Below are positions 34,534 through 42,979 of a DNA stretch of 64,000 nucleotides, piece after piece. The position numbers and the translations under genes were made by a program. Below the pieces are notes generated by a model. The model was not told where the DNA came from. It saw only the letters and a program-made list of their open reading frames with translations, and did no database searches. Origin of the DNA: Bradyrhizobium sp. CSS354 (GTDB lineage: Bacteria; Pseudomonadota; Alphaproteobacteria; Rhizobiales; Xanthobacteraceae); the NCBI RefSeq assembly GCF_029051725.1, contig NZ_JAACFU010000008.1, positions 248,001 through 312,000 of the forward strand. Direction: 5' to 3'. The first letter of the stretch is position 1, and each line of letters begins with the position of its first letter.

Positions 34534-35351
34534 GTCCGCCGGCTCCGCGATTGGGGATCGAGAATGTCGCGCAAGCCATCGCCGAGCAGATTGAGGCCGA
34601 GCACCGTCAGGAAGATGGCAAGGCCGGGAAACACCGAGAGCCACGGCGCCGTCGTGATCTGGTCGCGGGCATCCGACAACATGCTGCCCCAGCTCGGAAA
34701 CGGCGGGCGGACGCCGAGGCCGAGGAACGACAATGCGGCTTCGGACAAGACCGCGCTGCCCATGCCGAGCGTGCCGATGACGACGATCGGACCCAGCATG
34801 TTCGGCAGCAGCTGCGTGATCATGATGCGCAGATCGCCGTAGCCGAGCACGGTCGCGGCCTGCACATAGCCCTGGCTCCTCAGCGACAGCGCCGAGGCCC
34901 GCGCGATCCGGCACGTGAAGGACCAGTTGGTCAAGCCGAGTGCGATCAGCAGGCTGGTCAGGCCGGGACCAAGCACCGCCATGATGGCCAGCGCGAAGAT
35001 CAGCGAGGGAATCGCGAGCATGAGATTGGTCAGGCTGTTGACGACATCGTCCCACCAGCCGCCCCAATAGCCGGCGCTCAGGCCCAGCGCCACGCCGATG
35101 ACGCTGTTGATGAGCTGCGAGACGATGCCGACCGTCAGCGAAACGCGCGCGCCGTAGACGACGCGGGAATAAATGTCGCGGCCCTGGTCGTCGGTGCCGA
35201 ACCACCAGGTCCAGCTCGGAGGCTCTTCCGCGTTGAGCAGATTGGCGTCCAGGACAGGATCGGTATGCGCCAGCCAGGGCGCGAGCAGGCCGACCACGAT
35301 CGCAAGCGCGAACAGCGCGCCACCGATGATGAGATTGGCGCGGAGCTTCAT
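34530..35351 (-). CDS. Oligopeptide-type ABC transporter permease, DppC type
   Basis: The 273-residue inner-membrane permease starts MKLRANLIIGGALFALAI. It has the DppC motif TDDQGRDIYSRVVYGARVSL, six hydrophobic segments and the EAA loop EAALSFLGLGVRPPFPSWG. ATGA overlaps link it to both neighbours. It pairs with the DppB-type permease to form the translocation channel. Confidence 0.94.
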   Translation of the reverse strand: MKLRANLIIGGALFALAIVVGLLAPWLAHTDPVLDANLLNAEEPPSWTWWFGTDDQGRDIYSRVVYGARVSLTVGIVSQLINSVIGVALGLSAGYWGGWWDDVVNSLTNLMLAIPSLIFALAIMAVLGPGLTSLLIALGLTNWSFTCRIARASALSLRSQGYVQAATVLGYGDLRIMITQLLPNMLGPIVVIGTLGMGSAVLSEAALSFLGLGVRPPFPSWGSMLSDARDQITTAPWLSVFPGLAIFLTVLGLNLLGDGLRDILDPQSRSRRT

Positions 35352-36271
35352 GCGTATCTGATCCTGGGATCGATCACGCCGTAGAGCACGTCGATCAGCA
35401 GATTGATCGCGAGAAAGGACAGCACCACGACGAGAATGGAGCCCTGGACGGCCGGAATGTCGCGCTGCAGGACACTGTCGACCAGCAGCGAGCCGATGCC
35501 CGGCCAGGAGTACAGTTTCTCGACCACGACCGCCTGCCCCATCAGCGCGCCGAACTGCAAGCCGACCGTGGTGAGGATAGTGACAAGCGCGTTGCGCGTC
35601 ACATGCCATTTCACGACTCGGGTCTCGCTCATGCCCTTGGAGCGCGCGGTGCGGACGAAATCCGCGGTCATGATCTCGAGGACAGCGGCGCGTGTCGTCC
35701 GGGCGAACAGCGCCATCGGCGAGACGCCGAGCGTCACGGCCGGAAGGATCAAATATTTCATCCCGCCGTCGCCATAGCCGAAACTCGGCAGCCAGCCGAG
35801 CTTCAACGCAAACAAGTACATCAACACCAGTCCGAGCCAGAATTTGGCGATCGATAGTCCCGACACCGCCACGACCATGGCCAGCGTGTCGACGATGCCC
35901 CCCGGCTTCAGCGCGGCGATGAAACCCAGGGGAACGCCGATCACGACGGAAAACGCCATGGCTGCGAAGATGAGCTGGAGCGTCGGCCATATCCGTTTGG
36001 CGATCATGAACGTTACAGGCTCGCGCGTCCGGAACGACGTTCCGAAATCACCGGTCGCAAGCTTGGCAATGTAGATGCCGAAGCGGACATAGACGGGATC
36101 GTCGAGGCCCAGCTGCTTCTTCATGCGCAGCTCGACCTGCGGATCGGCATCGTCGCTCATGGACGAGACGATGCTGCCGGGCACGACGCTGAACAGCACG
36201 AACACCAGAGCCACCACGGCGAGCACGGTCGGAATGGTCTGCAGCAGGCGGCGGAACAGGAAGGAGAGCAT
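35348..36271 (-). CDS. Oligopeptide-type ABC transporter permease, DppB type
   Basis: The 307-residue permease starts MLSFLFRRLLQTIPTVLAVV, the DppB/OppB N-terminus. It has GDFGTSFRTREPV and the EAA-like region RTARSKGMSETRVVKWHVTRNAL. ATG 36271 is preferred, with GTG 36277 as the alternative. Its ribosome site (GAGAGAGGAAAA) abuts the large hairpin at 36287-36317, which may lower its expression relative to the binding protein. Confidence 0.93.
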   Translation of the reverse strand: MLSFLFRRLLQTIPTVLAVVALVFVLFSVVPGSIVSSMSDDADPQVELRMKKQLGLDDPVYVRFGIYIAKLATGDFGTSFRTREPVTFMIAKRIWPTLQLIFAAMAFSVVIGVPLGFIAALKPGGIVDTLAMVVAVSGLSIAKFWLGLVLMYLFALKLGWLPSFGYGDGGMKYLILPAVTLGVSPMALFARTTRAAVLEIMTADFVRTARSKGMSETRVVKWHVTRNALVTILTTVGLQFGALMGQAVVVEKLYSWPGIGSLLVDSVLQRDIPAVQGSILVVVLSFLAINLLIDVLYGVIDPRIRYA

Positions 36272-36286
36272 CGGCACTTTTCCTCT

Positions 36287-36317
36287 CTCCCTCCGTCGTT
36301 CATGGCGACGGAGGGAG
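36287..36317 (-). promoter_or_regulatory. Long hairpin between binding-protein and permease genes
   Basis: A perfect 12-bp inverted repeat (36287-36298 with 36306-36317, loop of seven) sits between the binding-protein stop and the permease start. It has no T run, so it is probably an mRNA stabiliser or partial attenuator. Such a hairpin would give much more binding protein than permease. Confidence 0.75.
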
Positions 36318-36331
36318 CGCGAGAGCGCGTG

Positions 36332-37918
36332 TCACTTCGCGGGCGAGGTCTCGTCGACCCAGAGGTCTTCGACGTTCTGATGGGTCAGCTCGGTCGCATT
36401 CAGCTGGACCCCCTTGAGCCACGGCTGCACCGCCATGACCGCCTTGTTGTAGTTGAAGAACCAGACCGGCGCCTCTTCGTAGAGAACAGCATTGGCCTTC
36501 TGCAGCAGCTGGGTACGCTTTGCAGCGTCATCGGACTGCCCGGCCTCGTCGATCAGCTTGTCGAACTCGGGATTCTTGAAGTTCATATAGTTGCAGGCTG
36601 ATTGCGGCGTCGCCGAGTGGAAGCATTTGAGGGCGGCCTGGGGATCGGGTCCGGTCGCCTGCGAATAGATGAACGCCTGGTAGTCGCCGCTGCGAACCAC
36701 CTCCGCCAGCACCGCGGTCTCGACCTGCTTCACCTTCGCCTTGATGCCCACCCTGTCCAGCATCGGGATCACGGCCGAGACGATCGGCAGACCCCAGCTC
36801 TCGTTCTGGCTGGTGGTCCATTCGAATTCGAAGCCTGAGGGATAGCCGGCCTCAGCGAGCAGTTGCTTGGCCTTGGCGGGATCGACGGCGTAGGGCTTCA
36901 TGGTCTTGTCGTAGAGAGGAGAGGTCAGCGGCAGCCAGCTGGTGGCGCGATAGGCCTTGCCCTTGACCAGCTTGTTGATGATCAGGTCGGTGTCGATCGC
37001 ATAGTTGATCGCCTGCCGGACGCGCTTGTCGGCGAACGGCTTGAACGCGGGATTCATCCCCATGTAGCGGGTGAAGACCTCGGCGACTTCGACCACGGTG
37101 CCCTTGAGGTCGGCGTCGTTCTGATAGGCGACATATTGCGCAGGTCCCAGCACCGAGGTGTCGATCTCCTTGTTGCGGAAGGCGACATCGCGTGCCGCGG
37201 CCTCGCCCATGACCGACACGACGATCTTGTCGGCGTAGGGCTTGCCGGGCTTGTAGAACCGGTCCCACCGTTCCAGAACGATGCGCGATCCCGGCACGTG
37301 CTCGACGAATTTGAAGGGTCCGAGACCGATCGGCTTCTGGAGAAAGCTCTCCTTGGCGGCTTCGTCGGCGGGATAGATCGACGTGATCGCGTTCCAGAAG
37401 TAGAAGCCCGGATCGACTTTCTCGGTCAGCTTCATTTCGATTGTAGAGTCGTCGATTTTCTTCAGGCCGGAGATCTCCTTGGCCTGGCCCTTCTCGACCG
37501 CCGCCGCGCCCTCGATCACGCGGACATAGCGCGCGCCGGGATAAGCCTTGGTGCCGTCCATGATGCGGTTGTAGGTCCAGATGACGTCGTCGGCCGTCAT
37601 CTTGCGACCGTTGTGGAAATAGGCGTCGTCGCGCAGCTTGAAGGTATGAACGAGACCTCCGCCCGAGACGACGTCCTCCTTGGCAAGCTCCAGAACCGGT
37701 TTGCCTTCGGCGGAATTCCAGATGTAGAGCGACCGGTGCAGCGCCTTGGCGTAGATCTCGTCCTGCGCGCGCTGCGTCGTATGAATGTCCAGGCTGGTGA
37801 AGCTCGACCCATAAGGCGCGGTCATGCGGATGGTTCCGCCCTTGCGCGGGGTCTGGGCCTCCGCCGTAGCGGCCAGTGCCAGCCCCAGACCCGCGACGAT
37901 CGCCACTATCCTGAACAT
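36332..37918 (-). CDS. Oligopeptide-type ABC transporter substrate-binding protein
   Basis: The 528-residue periplasmic protein (SBP_bac_5) has a signal peptide MFRIVAIVAGLGLALAATAEA. It has the family motif region YFHNGRKMTADDVIWTYNRI and a late segment EEAPVWFFNYNKAVMAVQPW. GGAGG lies seven bases before ATG 37918 and four before ATG 37921. It heads the operon and is followed by a hairpin. mtnK lies 136 bases upstream in the same direction. The ligand is unknown. Confidence 0.92.
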   Translation of the reverse strand: MFRIVAIVAGLGLALAATAEAQTPRKGGTIRMTAPYGSSFTSLDIHTTQRAQDEIYAKALHRSLYIWNSAEGKPVLELAKEDVVSGGGLVHTFKLRDDAYFHNGRKMTADDVIWTYNRIMDGTKAYPGARYVRVIEGAAAVEKGQAKEISGLKKIDDSTIEMKLTEKVDPGFYFWNAITSIYPADEAAKESFLQKPIGLGPFKFVEHVPGSRIVLERWDRFYKPGKPYADKIVVSVMGEAAARDVAFRNKEIDTSVLGPAQYVAYQNDADLKGTVVEVAEVFTRYMGMNPAFKPFADKRVRQAINYAIDTDLIINKLVKGKAYRATSWLPLTSPLYDKTMKPYAVDPAKAKQLLAEAGYPSGFEFEWTTSQNESWGLPIVSAVIPMLDRVGIKAKVKQVETAVLAEVVRSGDYQAFIYSQATGPDPQAALKCFHSATPQSACNYMNFKNPEFDKLIDEAGQSDDAAKRTQLLQKANAVLYEEAPVWFFNYNKAVMAVQPWLKGVQLNATELTHQNVEDLWVDETSPAK

Positions 37919-38054
37919 CATGGTCCCTCCGACAACGCAAGCCGTGCTCCGGTCCGGGAGTTGATCATCCACGGCAGGTCGAGCGCAAGCGCCTTGAAGG
38001 GGTTGACGTATGCGAGCGTCGCGCGCGGGCCCCGCCGATTTGTGAGAAAGCCGG

Positions 38055-39335
38055 CTAGAACTCCGGCTGCCACTCGCGCAATTTTCGCGCTGCAGCGGTG
38101 ACGTCCGCAATGGTCGGAAACGCACCCGCCTCCAGCATCATCATCCTTGCCAGCCGCACGGCGCGTGCTTCGCTGATCGCGCGCCTGCGCGGATCCTCGA
38201 TCAGCTCGAAATCGATATTGTGGGCGAGGCCGAAGATACGGCGGATGGTTTTTGCCGCGGCGAAGCCGACCGTGTCCGCGAACAGCCGTTGCATGTAGGC
38301 CTGCCGCTCGGCCTCCAGGCGTGCCGCGCCTGTCTCGCCGGCGAAGAGCGAGGCGGGATAGGCATCCCCTACGGCGCCAGCGCGCCAGAGCTCAAGGAAT
38401 TTGCGGGCGAACGCGTTCCAGACCTGCTCGACCGTCTCCAGCACCCAATGCTCGAACGCACGCCGTTCGCCCGGCGAGCGCTCGTGGCCGGCGGAGGCAA
38501 AATAGGCCATCAGGAGGTTGGCCAGCACGGCGCCGACATCGAAACCCATCGGGCCGTAGAATGCGAATTCGGGGTCGATCACCCGCGTCTCGCCGTCCGT
38601 CACCATGATCGAGCCGGTGTGAAGGTCGCCGTGGAGCAGTGCCTCGGGGCTCGCCATGAATTTCAGCTTCAGCCGGGAGATCGCGACATGCAAATCCATG
38701 TCGTCGCGCAGCTCTGCGGCGAGCGCATCGAGATACGGCGTGGTCCAGCGGTTCTGCTCGGCGATGCGGTAGGGATCGGTGAAGATCAGATCCTCGGTGA
38801 TCTTGCATAGCGCATGATTGCCGGCGAAGGCCGCGATGCCTTGCTTCTTCTCGGCCGCCGACAGCGCGAGGTCGGAGGTGAAGAACAGGGTCCGCGCCAT
38901 GAAGGTGGTGATGTCATCGACAAAGCGCGGATATTGCGAGCCCGCAACCATCCCCTTGCGCATGATGATGTGGGGCTCGAGCAGCTCCATCACCGTCAGC
39001 GCCAAGGCCTCGTTGTGATGCAGCAGCGCCGGCACGAGGCCGGGCGCAAGCTCGGCCTGCCGCGACAAAGCGAGATATTCGTAGTGAGCCCGGGACAGCG
39101 GCAGCGGCCAACTCTCGCCGACCAGGCGGACATAGGGCAGCGCCTGCTTCACGGCGACGCCGCCCTGGCCGCCTTTTACGATGAAGACGAGATTGAGATT
39201 GCCGTCGCCGACTTCGGTGATCGACCAGGAGGCCGGCTCGCTCCCGAGAAGCGCCTTGAGGTCTGCAACGCTTGCGAGATAATCCCGCAACGCCGCCTCA
39301 TGCAGAATCCGGTAGTCCCCCTGCCCCTGTGCCAT
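38055..39335 (-). CDS. mtnK: 5-methylthioribose kinase
   Basis: The 426-residue enzyme phosphorylates methylthioribose in the methionine salvage pathway. It has the kinase fold with the nucleotide region VGDGNLNLVFIVKG, catalytic loop LLHGDLHTGSIM (His-Gly-Asp) and metal site VIDPEFAFYGPMGFD. These are diagnostic of MtnK within the choline-kinase-like group. No mtnA or other salvage gene is in the window. The next gene in transcription order is the peptide-type ABC operon, 136 bases away, so a link to import of a nucleoside or thio-sugar compound is only a guess. Confidence 0.93.
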   Translation of the reverse strand: MAQGQGDYRILHEAALRDYLASVADLKALLGSEPASWSITEVGDGNLNLVFIVKGGQGGVAVKQALPYVRLVGESWPLPLSRAHYEYLALSRQAELAPGLVPALLHHNEALALTVMELLEPHIIMRKGMVAGSQYPRFVDDITTFMARTLFFTSDLALSAAEKKQGIAAFAGNHALCKITEDLIFTDPYRIAEQNRWTTPYLDALAAELRDDMDLHVAISRLKLKFMASPEALLHGDLHTGSIMVTDGETRVIDPEFAFYGPMGFDVGAVLANLLMAYFASAGHERSPGERRAFEHWVLETVEQVWNAFARKFLELWRAGAVGDAYPASLFAGETGAARLEAERQAYMQRLFADTVGFAAAKTIRRIFGLAHNIDFELIEDPRRRAISEARAVRLARMMMLEAGAFPTIADVTAAARKLREWQPEF

Positions 39336-39366
39336 GACGATCTCATCCCATATATGGGCCGGATCG

Positions 39367-39714
39367 TTACTCCCGCTCCAGGAAGCTCGAGCCGATCTCG
39401 GCCTTTCTTTTGATCGGATCGTAATCACAATAGACGCTGTCCGCCACCAGCGTGTAGCTGGCGCTGACGGTGTATTTGTCCGTTTTGACCGAGTTCAGGC
39501 CGATCACCGAGGTGCTCTTGCCGCCGTTCCATTTGAACGGCGTCGAGCTCTTGGCCTGCTCGCAGGCGATCACGGCCTCGTTGAAGACGTAGCCCTCGAC
39601 GAACGCCTTCAGGGTGCGCACCTGCACGGCCATCTTCCACTCGAAATAGCCGATGGCACCGAGGCCGGCGACGATCAGCACCAGAAGCGCGACGACGATC
39701 CTCTGAAAAGTCAT
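39367..39714 (-). CDS. Membrane-anchored hypothetical protein
   Basis: The 115-residue protein begins MTFQRIVVALLVLIVAGLGA, a single N-terminal membrane anchor or uncleaved signal. A soluble periplasmic domain follows (about residues 25-115) with two cysteines (IACEQA and VYCDYDP). A GGGGGACC ribosome site supports ATG 39714. No domain is recognised. It lies 30 bases upstream of mtnK and 30 downstream of the DUF1467 gene, so it is probably cotranscribed. Confidence 0.65.
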   Translation of the reverse strand: MTFQRIVVALLVLIVAGLGAIGYFEWKMAVQVRTLKAFVEGYVFNEAVIACEQAKSSTPFKWNGGKSTSVIGLNSVKTDKYTVSASYTLVADSVYCDYDPIKRKAEIGSSFLERE

Positions 39715-39744
39715 TGGTCCCCCAACAAAGCCAATCAAAAATTC

Positions 39745-40020
39745 TTAAAACGGCATGCCCATCAATTTCGACAGGCGCTCGATCGACAAATAGCCGGCGT
39801 GATAGGCGACCATGGCGATCCCATAGATGATCGCCGAGATGATGGTGGTCCAGATCAGCTTGCCCCCCATCCGCGTCAGGATCGGCGCGCCGGGGTCGCT
39901 GCCCGGCACTCCGACGCCGTCCTCGTGCTGGCTGCGCACGCCGAACGGCAGCGTCAGGAACAGCGCGACCCACCAGATGACGAAATAAATTGCGATTGCG
40001 GTTGAGATCTGGATGGCCAT
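39745..40020 (-). CDS. DUF1467 family membrane protein
   Basis: The 91-residue protein has the DUF1467 start IAIYFVIWWVALFLTLPFGV followed by RSQHEDG, and a second membrane span (WTTIISAIIYGIAMVAYHAG). The gene sits directly after mce, as in many Alphaproteobacteria, where it usually precedes proS. Here proS is 20 kb away on the same strand. Function unknown. Confidence 0.9.
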   Translation of the reverse strand: MAIQISTAIAIYFVIWWVALFLTLPFGVRSQHEDGVGVPGSDPGAPILTRMGGKLIWTTIISAIIYGIAMVAYHAGYLSIERLSKLMGMPF

Positions 40021-40029
40021 GGCTTCGGC

Positions 40030-40434
40030 CTATGCCTGCTCGATTTCGACCAGCGCGCCGGAAAAGTCCTTCGGGTGCAGGAACAGCACCGGCTTGCCGT
40101 GGGCGCCGATCTTCGGCACGCCGTCGCCGAGCACTCTTGCGCCCTCCTTCACCAGCGTATCGCGCGAGGCGATGATGTCGACGACCTCGTAGCAGACGTG
40201 GTGGATGCCGCCGTCGGCGTTGCGATCGAGGAACTTTGCGATCGGCGAGGCCTCGCCGAGCGGCTCGATGAACTCGATCTTGGTGTTGGGCAGCGTCGCG
40301 AACACGGTGGTGACGCCATGCTCGGGCAGCGCGACGGCCTCCGAGATCTCGGCGCCGAATGCGGTGCCATAGATTTTGGCGGCCTTGACGGCGTCCTTGG
40401 TCGCAATCGCGACATGGTTGAGCCGGCCCAGCAT
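40030..40434 (-). CDS. mce: Methylmalonyl-CoA epimerase
   Basis: The 134-residue VOC-fold enzyme interconverts the methylmalonyl-CoA epimers in propionate metabolism. Metal ligands are visible: His in LNHVAIATKD, His in GGIHHVCYEV and Glu in ALVEIEQ. Length and motif order are standard. It follows rnj after a palindromic repeat. Confidence 0.94.
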   Translation of the reverse strand: MLGRLNHVAIATKDAVKAAKIYGTAFGAEISEAVALPEHGVTTVFATLPNTKIEFIEPLGEASPIAKFLDRNADGGIHHVCYEVVDIIASRDTLVKEGARVLGDGVPKIGAHGKPVLFLHPKDFSGALVEIEQA

Positions 40435-40449
40435 GGTTCTTCTCCCCTA

Positions 40450-40498
40450 GGGCATGATCCGGAAAAGTGTGAAGCGGTTTTCCGGAAAGATCATGCCC
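40450..40498. repeat. Palindromic intergenic element between mce and rnj
   Basis: A 49-bp imperfect palindrome starts GGGCATGATCCGGAAAAGTG and ends with GATCATGCCC. A related copy lies at 48061-48107. It fits the widespread rhizobial family of GCATGATC-bounded repeats. Confidence 0.88.
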
Positions 40499-40501
40499 AA
40501 A

Positions 40502-42172
40502 TTAGACTGTCAGCACATGTACCAGACAGGGGGGCTTTTTGCCCCAATGTTCGTTGATCACGGAGCGGACAGCGCGTCGCACCGACTCCGCCAGCGCATC
40601 CGCGTCGCGACGGCGCGCCTTCGGGAGGCCTTCGATGGTGGAGACCACGGCGTCGAAGACGATGTCGTCGAAGGGCTCGCCCGCTTTGTTCTTCTCGGGG
40701 ATGCCGATCAGATCGACCTCGGGATCGTCGACGAGTTCGCCCTGCTGCGTCATGGCGATGGCGACGAAGGCGCAGCCGGAGAAGGCCATGCGGCGCCGCT
40801 CGACCACCGCGCGGGACTTGGAGTCCTCCAGAATCGTGCCGTCCTTGTAGAGGCGGCCCGCAGGCACCTGCCCAATGATGCCGGGATCGCCGGGGCCGAG
40901 CTTGATGAGGTCGCCGTTGCGGCAAACCAACACGCGCGGCACGCCGGCGGCACGCGCCAGCTTGGCGTGCTCGTTGAGGTGCAGGGCCTCGCCATGGACG
41001 GGGATCAGGAGCTGCGGCCTGGTCCAGGCGATCATGTCGCGCAATTCGTCGCGGCGGGGATGGCCGGAGACATGGACCAGCTGGTCGCGGTCGGTGATGA
41101 CCTCCACGCCCTGCAAAACCAGGCCATTGATGATGGCGCCGACCGCCTTCTCGTTGCCGGGAATGGTGCGCGAGGAAAAGATCACGCTGTCGCCGCGGTT
41201 GAGCGTGATCTCGGGATGATCGTCATTGGCGATTCGCGCCAGCGCGGCACGCGGCTCGCCCTGGCTGCCGGTGCAGAGCGCCAGCACCTTGTCCTGCGGC
41301 AGATGACCGTAGACGTCCGGGGAGCGGAAACTCTGCACCCCGTCGAGATAGCCGGTCTCGCGCGCGACCTGCACGACGCGTTCCATGGCGCGGCCGACCA
41401 CGACGACCTCACGGTCGGCCGCCTTCGCGGCGATGGCGACGGCCTTGAGGCGCGCGACGTTGGAGGCAAAGGTCGTGACCGCGACGCGGCCCTTGGCGGC
41501 CTTGACGAGCTCGGTGATGGACCTGGCAACCTCGGCTTCCGAGGGTGAGCGGCCGTCGCGCACGGCGTTGGTGGAATCGCCGATCAGGGCGAGCAGGCCC
41601 GCATCGCCGAGCTCCCGCAGCCGCTTTTCGTCGGTCGGGCGGCCGATGATCGGGGTCGGATCGATCTTCCAGTCGCCGGTGTGCAGCACCGTGCCGACTT
41701 CCGTGTGAATCGCCAGCGCATGCGACTCCGGAATCGAATGCGCGACCGGGATGAACTCGACATTGAACGGCCCGATGTCGACGCGCCCGCCCGACGGCAC
41801 CACCGTCACCGGAATCTTCGGCGCATTGCGCTCGGCAGCGCACTTGGCCTCGAACAGCGCGGCGCTGAACTGCGTCGCGTAGATCGGGCATTTCAGCTTC
41901 GGCCACAGGTCGATGATCGCACCGAAATGGTCCTCATGGGCGTGGGTCAGCACCAGCCCCATCAGGTTCTTGCGTTCCTTCTCCAGGAAGCTGACGTCGG
42001 GCATGATCAAGTCGATGCCCGGCAGATGCTCTTCGTCGCCGAAGGAGACGCCGAGATCGATCGCGAGCCAGGCGCGCTGCTGGCGGTTGCCGAGACCGTA
42101 GATCGACAAATTCATGCCGATCTCGCCGACGCCGCCGAGCGGTGCAAATACCAGTTCTTCAGGCTTCGCCAT
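40502..42172 (-). CDS. rnj: Ribonuclease J
   Basis: The 556-residue RNA-processing and degrading enzyme has the metallo-beta-lactamase motif THAHEDHFG (residues ~80-88) and the beta-CASP region. Its motifs include GDWKIDPTPIIG and ISSRTIPGNE-like VIFSSRTIPGNEKA, and the C-terminal domain carries IPVHGEALHLNEHA. It acts as a 5' exonuclease and endonuclease on RNA. The start ATG 42172 shares a base with the birA stop (TGATG). The GTG at 42175 is an unlikely alternative. Confidence 0.96.
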   Translation of the reverse strand: MAKPEELVFAPLGGVGEIGMNLSIYGLGNRQQRAWLAIDLGVSFGDEEHLPGIDLIMPDVSFLEKERKNLMGLVLTHAHEDHFGAIIDLWPKLKCPIYATQFSAALFEAKCAAERNAPKIPVTVVPSGGRVDIGPFNVEFIPVAHSIPESHALAIHTEVGTVLHTGDWKIDPTPIIGRPTDEKRLRELGDAGLLALIGDSTNAVRDGRSPSEAEVARSITELVKAAKGRVAVTTFASNVARLKAVAIAAKAADREVVVVGRAMERVVQVARETGYLDGVQSFRSPDVYGHLPQDKVLALCTGSQGEPRAALARIANDDHPEITLNRGDSVIFSSRTIPGNEKAVGAIINGLVLQGVEVITDRDQLVHVSGHPRRDELRDMIAWTRPQLLIPVHGEALHLNEHAKLARAAGVPRVLVCRNGDLIKLGPGDPGIIGQVPAGRLYKDGTILEDSKSRAVVERRRMAFSGCAFVAIAMTQQGELVDDPEVDLIGIPEKNKAGEPFDDIVFDAVVSTIEGLPKARRRDADALAESVRRAVRSVINEHWGKKPPCLVHVLTV

Positions 42173-42978
42173 CACGCAGCTCCCACGGAGGCGGCCGTGC
42201 CGAAGAACACCTCGCCCGCGGCCACCGGCACGCGCCGGCCCTCCGCGGTGCGGACGATCAGGCAGCCGGTGTCGTCGATCGTGTCAAAAATGCCTTCCAG
42301 CGTCGTCACTCCCGTGTGGATCGCGACCCGCTCGCCGAGGCCGGCGGCGCGCTCCAGCCACAGCTTGCGGATAGCGGCAAAGCCGCGGCCATTGTCCCAG
42401 ATACCGCGGAATTCCACCCAGGCATCCGAGAGCGCCGAGAACAGCTCTTCCGCACTGATCTGGACGCCGAGCGCGGCCAGCGACACCGCCGGCGTCGGCG
42501 TGCCCTCGGGCGCGGCGACGACATTGGTGCCGATGCCGACGACGATGGCAAGACGGTCGCCGATGGCTTCGGCCTCCAGGCCGATGCCGACCAGCTTCTT
42601 GCCGCCGGCCAGCACGTCGTTCGGCCATTTCAGGGCGTAGCGGGGACGGCCCTCGCCGAGGCGCAGTGCCGCCTCCAGGCTGACCTTCTCCAGCGCGGCC
42701 TCCTCGGCCAGCCCGGCCGCAAAGCCGATCGTCGCGGCGACGGAAGGAGCGACATCAAGGACTTCAAGGACGCTGGCGGCAAGGTTTCCCCTTGGCGCAA
42801 TCCAGGCGCGTTGGCGGCGGCCACGGCCGGCGGTCTGCTCCGATGTCACGAACCACATCGGGCCGCGTTCGCCGCGCCTCGCGTGCTCGATCGCCTCGGT
42901 GTTGGTCGAGCCGGTCCGTTCGAAAGCTGCGAGCTTGTAGCCCGCCGACGCCGCACGAGGACCGAGCGCGAATGCCAT
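42172..42978 (-). CDS. birA: Biotin--[acetyl-CoA carboxylase] ligase
   Basis: The 268-residue enzyme attaches biotin to carboxylases. Motifs are TGSTNTEAIEHARRG, GRGRRQRAWIAP (biotinoyl-AMP loop) and KWPNDVLAGGKKLVGIG. No N-terminal DNA-binding domain is present, so it is a monofunctional ligase. It follows nuoN by one base and overlaps rnj, in the standard alphaproteobacterial order. Confidence 0.95.
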   Translation of the reverse strand: MAFALGPRAASAGYKLAAFERTGSTNTEAIEHARRGERGPMWFVTSEQTAGRGRRQRAWIAPRGNLAASVLEVLDVAPSVAATIGFAAGLAEEAALEKVSLEAALRLGEGRPRYALKWPNDVLAGGKKLVGIGLEAEAIGDRLAIVVGIGTNVVAAPEGTPTPAVSLAALGVQISAEELFSALSDAWVEFRGIWDNGRGFAAIRKLWLERAAGLGERVAIHTGVTTLEGIFDTIDDTGCLIVRTAEGRRVPVAAGEVFFGTAASVGAA

Positions 42979-42979
42979 C

